Shown here piece after piece: positions 17,263 through 27,130 of a DNA stretch of 64,000 nt. The translations under genes and the position numbers were made by a program. The stretch is taken from assembly GCF_000582785.1 (NCBI RefSeq), contig NZ_HG931173.1:269150-333149 (forward strand), written 5' to 3'. Within the stretch, counting starts at the first letter, position 1, and each line of letters begins with the position of its first letter. The notes under the pieces are model-generated. The model worked only from the letters and a program-made list of their open reading frames with translations. It had not been told where the DNA came from and made no database searches. This DNA is from Candidatus Blastococcus massiliensis AP3. GTDB taxonomy: Bacteria > Actinomycetota > Actinomycetes > Mycobacteriales > Geodermatophilaceae.

Positions 17263-17618
17263 GCGCACTCCCCCGCCGGCAGGGCCTCCTCGCGCGGGTA
17301 GCCGGCGTCCCAGCCCGTCACCTTGCGCACCGCCTCCAGCGCCAGCACCGAGCACAGCGGGACGACGAGGAAGAACAACGCCTCCTCCAGCGGGATCCCG
17401 CCGGGCAGCCGGATGTCGAGGGTGCGCACCGAGGAGTAGTCCCAGTGCCCCTGGTCGATGGCGTACAGCACCCAGGCGATGAAGACCGTGAGCTCCGGGA
17501 CGATCGCGATCAGGAACCGCCGCCAGCGGGCGTAGACCCGGACCCGGAGCACCAGCTCCAGCGGCGCCGTCACCACCAGGCAGCCCACCAGCAGACCGAG
17601 GTAGGTCAGCGGCTCCAC
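17259..17618 (-). CDS. crtYc: Lycopene cyclase domain protein, first subunit
   Basis: A 119-residue protein with three predicted membrane helices. The conserved cyclase motif is IPLEEALFFLVVP (PxEE), preceded by the Trp/Asp-rich loop YAIDQGHWDYSS. It is the first of two half-size subunits that together equal the plant/fungal CrtY-type domain repeat. It lies convergent to crtE-crtI-crtB, so it needs its own promoter, probably between 17618 and 17662. The cyclase implies carotenoids with cyclised ends; no elongase gene was seen nearby. Confidence 0.87.
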   Translation of the reverse strand: MEPLTYLGLLVGCLVVTAPLELVLRVRVYARWRRFLIAIVPELTVFIAWVLYAIDQGHWDYSSVRTLDIRLPGGIPLEEALFFLVVPLCSVLALEAVRKVTGWDAGYPREEALPAGECA

Positions 17619-17661
17619 GGCACCACCTTCCGCGCCGGGACCGGCCGCGGATGCACCGGGC

Positions 17662-17985
17662 TCAGAACGCCGAGGCCTGGGCCCGGCGGGTGACCTCGGT
17701 GTGCCGGTCGTCGCGCAGCGCCTGCACGGGCGTGCCGGGCAGTGTGTCGTCCTCCCGGAACAGCCAGTCGAAGGCCTCCTCGTCGGTGAACCCGCCGTCC
17801 TTGAGCACGGTGAGCAGCCCGGGCAGGTGCTTGAGGATCACGCCGTCCTGGACGAAGGCGGCCGGGATCTTGCCGTTCCCGCTGCCGGGGACGGCCATGA
17901 GCTTGCGGTCGCGGAGAAGCTGGCGCACCCGGTTCGGCGAGGTGCCCAGGAGCTGCGCGACCTCCGTGGGGGTGAGCGTGTCCAT
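17662..17985 (-). CDS. Rv2175c-like DNA-binding regulatory protein
   Basis: A 107-residue protein with an N-terminal winged HTH of the excisionase/MerR-like type (LTPTEVAQLLGTSPNRVRQLLRDRKLMAVPG), followed by GKIPAAFVQDGVILKHLPGLLTVLKDGGFTDEEAFDWLF. This matches M. tuberculosis Rv2175c, a DNA-binding substrate of the kinase PknL, and the kinase gene here lies three genes away. The ATG at 17985 is only 13 bp from the divergent ATG of the dehydrogenase. A perfect palindrome covers both start codons, so autoregulation is an obvious possibility but unproven. Confidence 0.88.
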   Translation of the reverse strand: MDTLTPTEVAQLLGTSPNRVRQLLRDRKLMAVPGSGNGKIPAAFVQDGVILKHLPGLLTVLKDGGFTDEEAFDWLFREDDTLPGTPVQALRDDRHTEVTRRAQASAF

Positions 17986-18002
17986 AGGGTGCGAGCCTAT
18001 GG
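17982..18002. promoter_or_regulatory. Palindrome spanning two divergent start codons and their -10 elements
   Basis: CCATAGG, seven bases, CCTATGG: perfect 7-bp arms. Each arm holds the start codon of one gene. The plus-strand -10 candidate TAGGGT (17985-17990) lies 8 bp before ATG 17999. The minus-strand candidate TAGGCT (17999-17994) lies 8 bp before ATG 17985. The two leaderless promoters would therefore overlap and compete, and one bound dimer could block both. The neighbouring winged-HTH protein is a candidate binder. Confidence 0.6.
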
Positions 18003-19135
18003 CTCCTCCACGACCAGCCGACAGCCCGGTGCCCGGCCAGCGACGGCGCGCCGTCGGCGAGCCGACGCCGGAGGACGTGCCCGCCGAGCCGCCCTTCCTG
18101 GACCTGGGTCAGCTCGAGGACGACGCCCGCGCGCACCTGCCGGCCGACGTCTTCGACTACTACGCCGGCGGGGCGGAGTCCGAGACGACGCTGGCGGAGG
18201 CGCCGGAGGCCTGGCGGTCGTGGCGGCTGCGCCCGCGGGTCCTGCGCGGGATCACCTCGGTGCCGCTGTCCACCGACCTGCTCGGCACCGCGGTCGGCAG
18301 CCCGATCGGGGTCGCGCCGTGGGCGTACCAGGGCATGGCCCATCCGGACGGCGAGCTCGCCACCGCTCGCGGCGCCGCGGCCGCGGGGGCGCTCATGACC
18401 GTGTCCACCAGTGCGACGCACACCCTCGAGGAGGTGGCCGCGGCGAGCGCCGGCTCGTCTGCCTGGTTCCAGCTCTACCGGCTGCACTCCACCGCGCACA
18501 CCGAGGACCTCGCCCGCCGCGCGGGGAACGCCGGCTACCGGGCGCTGGTGCTGACCGTGGACCTCCCCCTGCTGGGGCGCCGGCGCCGCGACCTGCGCTC
18601 GGACTTCGCGCTGCCGGCCGGGCTGCGGATGGCCAACCACCCGGCTGACGGCGCCCGGCCCTCTCTGCAGGACCTGGCGACGGCGACCTGGACCTTCGAC
18701 GACATCGCCCGCTTCGGCCGGCTCTCCGGGCTGCCGGTGGTGGTCAAGGGCGTGCTGCGCGGCGACGACGCCGTCCGCTGCGTGCGGGCCGGCGCGGCCG
18801 CGGTCTGGGTGTCCACGCACGGCGGGCGCCAGGTCGACCCCGCCGTCGCCAGCGCGCACGCCCTGCCCGAGGTGGTCGACGCGGTCGGCGGCGACGTGGA
18901 GGTCTACGCCGACGGCGGCATCCGTTCGGGGTCCGACGTGCTCACGGCCCTGGCCCTCGGCGCCCGCGCGGTGTTCGTCGGTCGCCCCACGATCTGGGGG
19001 CTGACCGCCGGGGGTGCCGACGGCGTCGCCCGCGTGCTGGACGGGTTCGGGGAGGAGCTCGCGCACACCATGGCGCTGTGTGGCGTGGACGACGTCCGGT
19101 CGGTGCCTCGCGACACCGTCGTCCCGGCGAGATAG
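17999..19135 (+). CDS. FMN-dependent alpha-hydroxy-acid dehydrogenase (LldD/glycolate oxidase family)
   Basis: A 378-residue TIM-barrel flavoprotein. Family features: [21 protein letters not shown] near the N-terminus, [18 protein letters not shown], the catalytic segment [10 protein letters not shown] (His and Arg), and [18 protein letters not shown] for phosphate binding. It oxidises an L-2-hydroxy acid such as lactate or glycolate; the exact substrate is unknown. ATG 17999 is 13 bp from the divergent Rv2175c-like start and has no Shine-Dalgarno sequence, in keeping with leaderless transcription. The ZTP riboswitch of glyA begins just after its stop. Confidence 0.88.
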   Translation: MAPPRPADSPVPGQRRRAVGEPTPEDVPAEPPFLDLGQLEDDARAHLPADVFDYYAGGAESETTLAEAPEAWRSWRLRPRVLRGITSVPLSTDLLGTAVGSPIGVAPWAYQGMAHPDGELATARGAAAAGALMTVSTSATHTLEEVAAASAGSSAWFQLYRLHSTAHTEDLARRAGNAGYRALVLTVDLPLLGRRRRDLRSDFALPAGLRMANHPADGARPSLQDLATATWTFDDIARFGRLSGLPVVVKGVLRGDDAVRCVRAGAAAVWVSTHGGRQVDPAVASAHALPEVVDAVGGDVEVYADGGIRSGSDVLTALALGARAVFVGRPTIWGLTAGGADGVARVLDGFGEELAHTMALCGVDDVRSVPRDTVVPAR

Positions 19136-19138
19136 CCT
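19133..19138 (+). promoter_or_regulatory. Possible -10 element for the ZTP riboswitch-glyA transcript
   Basis: TAGCCT overlaps the stop codon of the upstream dehydrogenase gene and lies about 7 bp before the first riboswitch helix. No convincing -35 was found. Confidence 0.35.
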
Positions 19139-19142
19139 CATG

Positions 19143-19219
19143 GCGGGCCGTGACTGGCGCGAAGAGGTGGGCACCCACCGGGGAGCGGCCCTGCACCTCC
19201 CTGCCGCGCGCCTGGGCGC
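19143..19219 (+). promoter_or_regulatory. ZTP (pfl) riboswitch upstream of glyA
   Basis: The conserved pfl-motif blocks are in order. GGGCCGTGACTGGCG starts at 19145. A hairpin GGTGG/CCACC occupies 19166-19179. CCGGGGAGCGGCCC follows and closes helix P1 (19145-19149 with 19187-19191). A linker then leads to the 3' pseudoknot block CCGCGCGCCTGGGC at about 19204-19217. The class senses ZTP/ZMP, the signal of 10-formyl-THF shortage, and typically controls glyA, folD and purH. The downstream gene here is glyA, about 33 bp further on. Confidence 0.9.
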
Positions 19220-19251
19220 CCCCTGTTGACGACGCCGGCCAGGAGACCCCC

Positions 19252-20700
19252 ATGACCAGCACCCCCTTCGACGCGTCCGCCGCCTCCGACGCGTACCGCA
19301 GCGCCCTGTCGGTGATCGGCGCGGTCGAGCCGCGGGTCGCCGCGGCCATCGGCCAGGAGCTCACCGACCAGCGCGAGTCGCTCAAGCTGATCGCCAGCGA
19401 GAACTACGCCAGCCCCGCCGTCCTGCTGACCATGGGCAACTGGTTCAGCGACAAGTACGCCGAGGGCACCGTCGGGCACCGCTTCTACGCCGGCTGCCAG
19501 AACGTCGACACCGTCGAGGCGCTCGCCGCCGAGCACGCCCGCGAGCTGTTCGGCGCCCCGTACGCCTACGTCCAGCCGCACTCGGGCATCGACGCCAACC
19601 TGGTCGCCTTCTGGGCCGTGCTCGCGCAGCGCGTCGAGCTGCCCGCGCTGCAGCAGGCCGGCGCCAAGCACGTCAACGACCTCACCGACTCCGACTGGGC
19701 CACGCTGCGCCGGGCGCTCGGCGACCAGCGGATGCTCGGCATGTCGCTGGACGCCGGCGGCCACCTCACGCACGGCTTCCGGCCGAACATCAGCGGCAAG
19801 ATGTTCGAGCAGTCCTCCTACGGCACCGACCCGGCCACCGAGTTGCTGGACTACGACGCCGTCCGGGCGCGGGCCCGCGAGTTCAAGCCGCTGATCCTCA
19901 TCGCCGGCTACTCCGCCTACCCGCGCCGGGTCAACTTCGCCACGATGCGCGAGATCGCCGACGAGGTGGGTGCCACCCTCGTCGTCGACATGGCGCACTT
20001 CGCCGGCCTGGTGGCCGGCAAGGTGCTCACCGGCGACTTCGACCCCGTGCCGCACGCGCACGTCGTCACCAGCACCAGCCACAAGTCGCTGCGCGGCCCG
20101 CGCGGTGGGTTCGTGCTGGCCCAGCCCGAGTTCGCCGACGCCGTCGACCGCGGCTGCCCGATGGTGCTCGGGGGCCCGCTCCCCCACGTGATGGCCGCCA
20201 AGGCCGTCGCCTTCGCCGAGGCACGTCAGCCCGCGTTCGCCGAGTACGCGCAGGCGGTCGCGGACAACGCGCAGAGCCTGGCCGACGGCCTCAAGCGCCG
20301 CGGCGCGCGGCTGGTCACCGACGGCACCGACAACCACCTGGTGCTGCTCGACGTCACCGCCTTCGGCCTCACCGGCCGCCAGGCCGAGTCGGCGCTCCTG
20401 GACGCCGGCATCGTCACCAACCGCAACGCCATCCCGGCCGACCCCAACGGCGCCTGGTACACCTCCGGCGTCCGGCTGGGCACCCCGGCGCTCACCACGC
20501 GCGGGTTCGGGGCGGCCGAGTTCGACCGTACGGCCGAGCTGATCGTCGACGTCCTCTCCGGCGCCACCCCGACCGCCACCCGGGACGGCGGCGTCTCCAA
20601 GGCCAAGTACGTGCTCACCGACGGCCTGGCCGACCGGACCCGCGCGGCGACCGCCGAGCTGCTCGCGGCCCACCCGCTCTACCCGGGCCTCGAGCTGTAG
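19252..20700 (+). CDS. glyA: Serine hydroxymethyltransferase
   Basis: A 482-residue PLP enzyme that interconverts serine and glycine while loading THF with a one-carbon unit. Motifs: [41 protein letters not shown], and the PLP-lysine segment [14 protein letters not shown]. It is longer than the usual 420-residue GlyA, with an insert around residues 125-190 ([20 protein letters not shown]), a form known in actinobacteria. ATG 19252 has AGGAG 6 bp upstream. The ZTP riboswitch ahead of it ties its expression to folate one-carbon status, as does the nearby metF. Confidence 0.92.
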   Translation: MTSTPFDASAASDAYRSALSVIGAVEPRVAAAIGQELTDQRESLKLIASENYASPAVLLTMGNWFSDKYAEGTVGHRFYAGCQNVDTVEALAAEHARELFGAPYAYVQPHSGIDANLVAFWAVLAQRVELPALQQAGAKHVNDLTDSDWATLRRALGDQRMLGMSLDAGGHLTHGFRPNISGKMFEQSSYGTDPATELLDYDAVRARAREFKPLILIAGYSAYPRRVNFATMREIADEVGATLVVDMAHFAGLVAGKVLTGDFDPVPHAHVVTSTSHKSLRGPRGGFVLAQPEFADAVDRGCPMVLGGPLPHVMAAKAVAFAEARQPAFAEYAQAVADNAQSLADGLKRRGARLVTDGTDNHLVLLDVTAFGLTGRQAESALLDAGIVTNRNAIPADPNGAWYTSGVRLGTPALTTRGFGAAEFDRTAELIVDVLSGATPTATRDGGVSKAKYVLTDGLADRTRAATAELLAAHPLYPGLEL

Positions 20701-20708
20701 GCGGGCGG

Positions 20709-20734
20709 GCCCGTGCGCACCAGGCGCCACGGGC
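20709..20734. terminator. Hairpin after glyA
   Basis: GCCCGTG (20709-20715) pairs with CACGGGC (20728-20734), a 7-bp GC-rich stem just after the glyA stop. There is no U-tract, which is common in high-GC actinobacteria. Confidence 0.5.
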
Positions 20735-20779
20735 GTCCCCCGCACCGCGTCGTGGGACACCACGGCCCCTCGGCACTCC

Positions 20780-20785
20780 TACACT
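20780..20785 (+). promoter_or_regulatory. -10 element of a leaderless promoter for the PASTA kinase
   Basis: TACACT lies 7 bp before GTG 20793. GGGACA at 20754-20759 is a possible but widely spaced -35. Confidence 0.5.
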
Positions 20786-20792
20786 CGTGCGG

Positions 20793-22760
20793 GTGGACAC
20801 CGCCGTGACCGACCCCGTGGTCGGCCTCGTTCTCGAGGGGCGCTACCGCCTCGAGGAGCGGGTGGCGCGCGGCGGCATGTCCACGGTCTACTCGGCCACC
20901 GACCTGCGGCTGCACAAGACCGTGGCGGTCAAGGTCATGGCCGAGCACCTGGCCCACGACCCCACCTTCGTCGACCGGTTCACCCGTGAGGCGCGGGCCG
21001 CAGCGATGCTCAGCCACCCGAACGTCGTCGGCGTCAGCGACCAGGGCAGCGACCAGGGCCTGGTGTTCCTCGTCATGGAACTGGTGCGGGGCCGTACGCT
21101 GCGCGACCTGCTGACCGCCCGCGGCCGGCTGACGGTCGGCGAGGCGTTCGCCGTCCTGGAGCCGGTGCTGTCCGGGCTGACCGCCGCGCACCGCGCCGGC
21201 ATCGTGCACCGCGACATCAAGCCCGAGAACGTGCTCATCGGCATCGACGGCGTGGTGAAGGTCGCCGACTTCGGGCTGGCGCGGGCCGTCGTCGGCACCG
21301 GGCAGACCAGCCAGACCGGCGTGCTCATCGGCACCGTCGCCTATCTCTCCCCCGAGCAGCTCGAGCGGGGCCGGGCCGACGCCCGCAGCGACATCTACGC
21401 GGCCGGCGTCGTCCTCTACGAGATGCTGACCGGGCACCCGCCGTACGGCGGCGACACCCCGCTGGCGATCGCCTACCAGCACGTCCACAACGACGTCCCC
21501 GCCCCGTCGGCGGAGGTGCCCGGCCTGCCCTGGCAGGTCGACGAGCTGGTCGCCCGGGGTACCCGCCGCGACCCGGCGGGCCGGCCGATCGACGCGGGCG
21601 CGTTCCTCGCCGAGCTGGCCACCGTGCGCAAGGACATCGGCATCGAGCCGGTGCCCGTGCCCACCGGGCGCAGCACCGCTGGCCCCGGCACCCTGCGGCC
21701 GACCAGCCGGCCCACCCGGCCGCGGCACCCCAGCGACCCGGGCACCGCCGTGCTCGCACCCCACCGCAACGCGCGCACCAGCACCATGCCCGGCATGGGC
21801 TCGGGCCCGACGACCGACGTCAACGGCCGCCGGCCCGGGGTGGACCGCCTCCGCCCCGGCGTCCCGCAGCACATCCGCCGACGCCGGGCCCGCCTCGCCG
21901 TCGCCGTCATCCTGCTGCTGGCCGTCACCATCGGCGCCGTCGGCTGGTGGCTGGGCAGCGGCCGGTGGACCGACGTCCCGTCGCTGGCCGGCAAGTCCCG
22001 CGAGGCCGCCGTCGACATGCTGCAGGACGCCGGCCTGGACCCCAAGCCGATCGTGGAGGAGTTCAGCGAGACCGTGCCCGCCGGCACCGTCATCGCGACC
22101 GATCCGGCCCGCGGCGAGGCGATCCGCGGCACCGATGTGCGGGTCGTCGTCTCGAAGGGCCCCGAGCGGTTCGTCGTGGGCACGGAGTACCTGGGGCGTC
22201 CCGCCGACGAGGTCGAGGCGGAGCTGCAGGAGACCGTGCCGGTGCAGATCACCCGCTCCGAGGTGTTCGACGACGAGATCGCCGTCGGCAACGTCGTCGG
22301 CTTCGACCCCGCCCCGGGAACCCAGCTCACGCGCGACCAGGTGGTCACCATGCGGGTCAGCAAGGGGCACGCGCCGGTCGCCGTCCCCGACGTGACCGGC
22401 CAGACGCCGGAGCAGGCCGTGGCCAACCTCGAGGCGCTGGGCTTCAGCGTGACCCGCGGCGAGGACGGCCGCAGCGCCGCCGTCGACAAGGGTGAGGTCA
22501 TGGCGGTCTCCCCCGCCCCCGGCACCCAGGCCGCCTACCGCAGCGCGGTCACCATCACGGTCTCCGTCGGCGTCCCGCTGGTCCAGGTGCCCGACGTCGT
22601 CGGCATGAACGAGGCGGAGGCGACCGCTGCCCTGCAGGCGGCAGGGCTGCAGGTCGACGCGACGAAGTTCTTCGGCGACCGCGTGTTCCGGCAGAGCGTC
22701 AAGGCGGGCGAGACCGTCGAGCAGGGCACCAAGGTCACCATCCTCCTGACGTTCGGATAG
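20793..22760 (+). CDS. Serine/threonine protein kinase with four PASTA domains
   Basis: About 655 residues. The Hanks-type kinase domain has VARGGMSTVYSA (P-loop), AVKVM (Lys), HRDIKPENVLI (catalytic loop) and VADFGLA (DFG). A Pro/Thr/Arg-rich linker leads to one membrane helix (LAVAVILLLAVTIGAVGWWLG, about residues 367-387). Four extracellular PASTA repeats follow, such as VAVPDVTGQTPEQAVANLEA and VQVPDVVGMNEAEATAALQA. PASTA kinases sense muropeptides or lipid II and control wall growth. The gene occupies the pknL position next to the Rv2175c homologue, but M. tuberculosis PknL lacks PASTA repeats. GTG 20793 fits the -10; GTG 20787 is also possible. Confidence 0.93.
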   Translation: MDTAVTDPVVGLVLEGRYRLEERVARGGMSTVYSATDLRLHKTVAVKVMAEHLAHDPTFVDRFTREARAAAMLSHPNVVGVSDQGSDQGLVFLVMELVRGRTLRDLLTARGRLTVGEAFAVLEPVLSGLTAAHRAGIVHRDIKPENVLIGIDGVVKVADFGLARAVVGTGQTSQTGVLIGTVAYLSPEQLERGRADARSDIYAAGVVLYEMLTGHPPYGGDTPLAIAYQHVHNDVPAPSAEVPGLPWQVDELVARGTRRDPAGRPIDAGAFLAELATVRKDIGIEPVPVPTGRSTAGPGTLRPTSRPTRPRHPSDPGTAVLAPHRNARTSTMPGMGSGPTTDVNGRRPGVDRLRPGVPQHIRRRRARLAVAVILLLAVTIGAVGWWLGSGRWTDVPSLAGKSREAAVDMLQDAGLDPKPIVEEFSETVPAGTVIATDPARGEAIRGTDVRVVVSKGPERFVVGTEYLGRPADEVEAELQETVPVQITRSEVFDDEIAVGNVVGFDPAPGTQLTRDQVVTMRVSKGHAPVAVPDVTGQTPEQAVANLEALGFSVTRGEDGRSAAVDKGEVMAVSPAPGTQAAYRSAVTITVSVGVPLVQVPDVVGMNEAEATAALQAAGLQVDATKFFGDRVFRQSVKAGETVEQGTKVTILLTFG

Positions 22761-22770
22761 GCCCGTTCCG

Positions 22771-23661
22771 TTGAGCACACCCGAGCGGGTGCCGCCCATC
22801 GGCGCGCACATCCAGATCAAGGGCGGCCTGGCCAAGGGCGGTCTGGCCTACACCGACGCCGTCGGCGCCGCGGCCGTCCAGGTCTTCGTCGGCAACCCGC
22901 GGGGCTGGAAGCTCACCCCGGGCGACCCCGCACAGGACGCGCTGTTCACCGCCGGATGCGCCGAGCGCGGCGTGCCGTCGTTCATCCACACGCCGTTCCT
23001 GGTCAACGTGGGCTCCCCCACCGAGGCGACGGTCGAGCAGTCGGTCGCCTCCATCGCACACAACCTGGCGCGCGGCGCGCGGCTCGGCTGCCAGGGCGTC
23101 GTGGTGCACGCCGGCTCCGCCGTGGGCGAGGACCGCTACGAGGCGGCGCTGCGCCAGCTGCACGAGCGGCTGCTGCCGGTGCTGGAGGCGGCCGACCCGT
23201 CCGGACCGCGGCTGCTGATCGAGCCGACCGCCGGTGGCGGCAAGGCGCTCGCGGCGACCGTCGAGGAGCTCGGGCCCTACTTCGCCGCGCTCGAGGACCA
23301 CCCGCTGCTCGGCGTCTGCTTCGACACCTGCCACATCTGGGCGGCCGGGCACGACCTCGTCACGCCGGGCGGGATGTCCGCCACGCTCGACCTGCTCTCG
23401 TCGACGGTCGGGCCGGGGCGGCTCGGGCTGGTGCACGCCAACGACTCGCTGGACGGCTGCGGGTCCAAGCGCGACCGGCACACGACGATCGGCGAGGGCT
23501 CGATCGGGGTCGCGCCCTTCGCGGAGCTGCTCGCCCACCCGTCGATGGACGGCGTCCCCGTGGTCGTCGAGACGCCCAGCGAGAAGGACGGCGACCCGTG
23601 CGGGGGCCACGCCGCCGACATCAAGCTGCTCAACTCGCTGATCCCCGACGCCCCCGTGTGA
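22771..23661 (+). CDS. nfo: Endonuclease IV (deoxyribonuclease IV), AP endonuclease
   Basis: A 296-residue TIM-barrel AP endonuclease. Zinc-ligand and fold motifs are visible: IGAHIQIKGGL, FIHTPFLVN, VVHAGSAVGE, IEPTAGGG, GVCFDTCHIWAAG, LVHANDS, DRHTTIGEGSIG and VVETPSE. It cleaves abasic sites during base-excision repair. The likely start is TTG 22771, 10 bp after the kinase stop; GTG 22789, just before PPIGAH, is an alternative. The short gap to the kinase gene suggests co-transcription. A palindromic repeat follows the stop and may end the transcript. Confidence 0.93.
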   Translation: MSTPERVPPIGAHIQIKGGLAKGGLAYTDAVGAAAVQVFVGNPRGWKLTPGDPAQDALFTAGCAERGVPSFIHTPFLVNVGSPTEATVEQSVASIAHNLARGARLGCQGVVVHAGSAVGEDRYEAALRQLHERLLPVLEAADPSGPRLLIEPTAGGGKALAATVEELGPYFAALEDHPLLGVCFDTCHIWAAGHDLVTPGGMSATLDLLSSTVGPGRLGLVHANDSLDGCGSKRDRHTTIGEGSIGVAPFAELLAHPSMDGVPVVVETPSEKDGDPCGGHAADIKLLNSLIPDAPV

Positions 23662-23665
23662 CCGC

Positions 23666-23731
23666 ATGATCACCACGCGCTGATGGCGGTCACATCGCCC
23701 GTGAGAGCCACCCCCGGCGGGTGATGATCAT
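23666..23731. repeat. Palindromic repeat element A
   Basis: Outer arms ATGATCACC (23666-23674) and GGTGATGATCAT (23720-23731) match except for a 3-nt insertion. Inner arms TGGCGGTCAC and GTGAGAGCCA match at 8 of 10 positions. It shares the outer TGATCACC arm and the inner 11-mer ATGGCGGTCAC with element B at 24647. It lies between nfo and the AbiEi/DUF559 gene and could also act as a terminator. Confidence 0.65.
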
Positions 23732-23782
23732 GGCTGTGGACGACGACGGCGCCCCTGGGCGTCGCTCGGCGAAGCTGCCCCC

Positions 23783-24649
23783 GTGCACTCGCCGCCGCCC
23801 GTCGTCCGCCGCGGCGCCTTCCGGGGCAGCGGCGTCGTCCGGCGCGGTGTCCTGACGCGGGGGCAGCTGCGCACCAGCACGTACCGCCGTCTACGGCCGG
23901 ACGTCTACGTCCTCGCCTCGGTTCCGGTCACCCACCGGCTGCACGCGGAGGCGGTAGCACTCGTCGCTCCGCGCGGCAGCGCCTTCGGTGGGCTCACGGC
24001 GGTGGCTCTCTGGGGCGCCGACGGGTTCGCGGGACCCGGCGACCCGGTCGAGGTGCTGCTGCCCCCGGGCATCCGCTGGCATGGCGCCGGGGTGCAGGTC
24101 CGCACCGCGGACACCACCGGGTCCCTGGTCAGCGACGGGACGATCTTCTGGACAGGTCGCACGCGCACCGCCCTCGATCTGATCCGCCGCGGAACCCTGG
24201 ACGACGCGGTGGTGCTGCTCGATCGACTGGTCGGGACCGGGATGTGCGAACTGAGCGCCGTCCGCTCGGCGGCCGCGGCACTCCCCCGCTGCCGGGGCAG
24301 TCGGCAGGCCCGTGAGGCTTCGGCGCTCGCCGACGGCGTGGCCGAGTCGCCGCAGGAGACGCGGCTCCGGCTGCTCATCGGCCGCGGCGCGCTCCCGGCT
24401 CCCGTCGCCCAGTACGAGGTGCGCGTCGACGGCGTCCTCCTGGCCCGTGTGGACTTCGCCTATCCCGAGCGCCGCCTGGCGATCGAGTACGACGGCCTGT
24501 GGCACGCGGAGCCGGGGCAGTTCGCGAAGGACCGCCGCCGCCTCAACCGGTTGTCCGCGGCCGGCTGGCGGGTGGTGTTCGTGACCGCGGGCGACCTGCA
24601 CCGACCGGACGACGTCGTCCACCGGATCGCGAGCGCCCTGCGCCGTTGA
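23783..24649 (+). CDS. AbiEi-like antitoxin N-domain / DUF559 (endonuclease-fold) protein
   Basis: 288 residues. The N-terminal part (GVLTRGQLRTSTYRRLRPDVYV, then AFGGLTAVALWGAD) resembles the winged HTH of AbiEi-type antitoxins. The C-terminal part (ARVDFAYPERRLAIEYDG then WRVVFVTAGDL) is a DUF559/Vsr-like restriction-endonuclease fold with Asp and Glu at the expected core positions. Such two-part proteins are very common in actinobacteria, in many copies per genome, without a proven role. No partner toxin gene is adjacent. The GTG start has no clear Shine-Dalgarno sequence. The gene sits between two related palindromic repeats, with the second beginning at its stop codon. Confidence 0.78.
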   Translation: MHSPPPVVRRGAFRGSGVVRRGVLTRGQLRTSTYRRLRPDVYVLASVPVTHRLHAEAVALVAPRGSAFGGLTAVALWGADGFAGPGDPVEVLLPPGIRWHGAGVQVRTADTTGSLVSDGTIFWTGRTRTALDLIRRGTLDDAVVLLDRLVGTGMCELSAVRSAAAALPRCRGSRQAREASALADGVAESPQETRLRLLIGRGALPAPVAQYEVRVDGVLLARVDFAYPERRLAIEYDGLWHAEPGQFAKDRRRLNRLSAAGWRVVFVTAGDLHRPDDVVHRIASALRR

Positions 24650-24710
24650 TCACCTCCCGCGCATGGCGGTCACCTGCCCGGGATGGACCGCCCTCAGCGG
24701 GAGGTGATCA
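24647..24710. repeat. Palindromic repeat element B
   Basis: Perfect 14-bp outer arms, TGATCACCTCCCGC (24647-24660) and GCGGGAGGTGATCA (24697-24710), enclose a second perfect 7-bp pair, GGCGGTC (24665-24671) and GACCGCC (24686-24692). It starts on the stop codon of the DUF559 gene and ends 4 bp before the threonine aldolase stop, so it sits exactly between convergent genes. It is a relative of element A and may serve as a bidirectional terminator. Confidence 0.75.
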
Positions 24711-24714
24711 TGTA

Positions 24715-27130
<2,416 letters not shown>

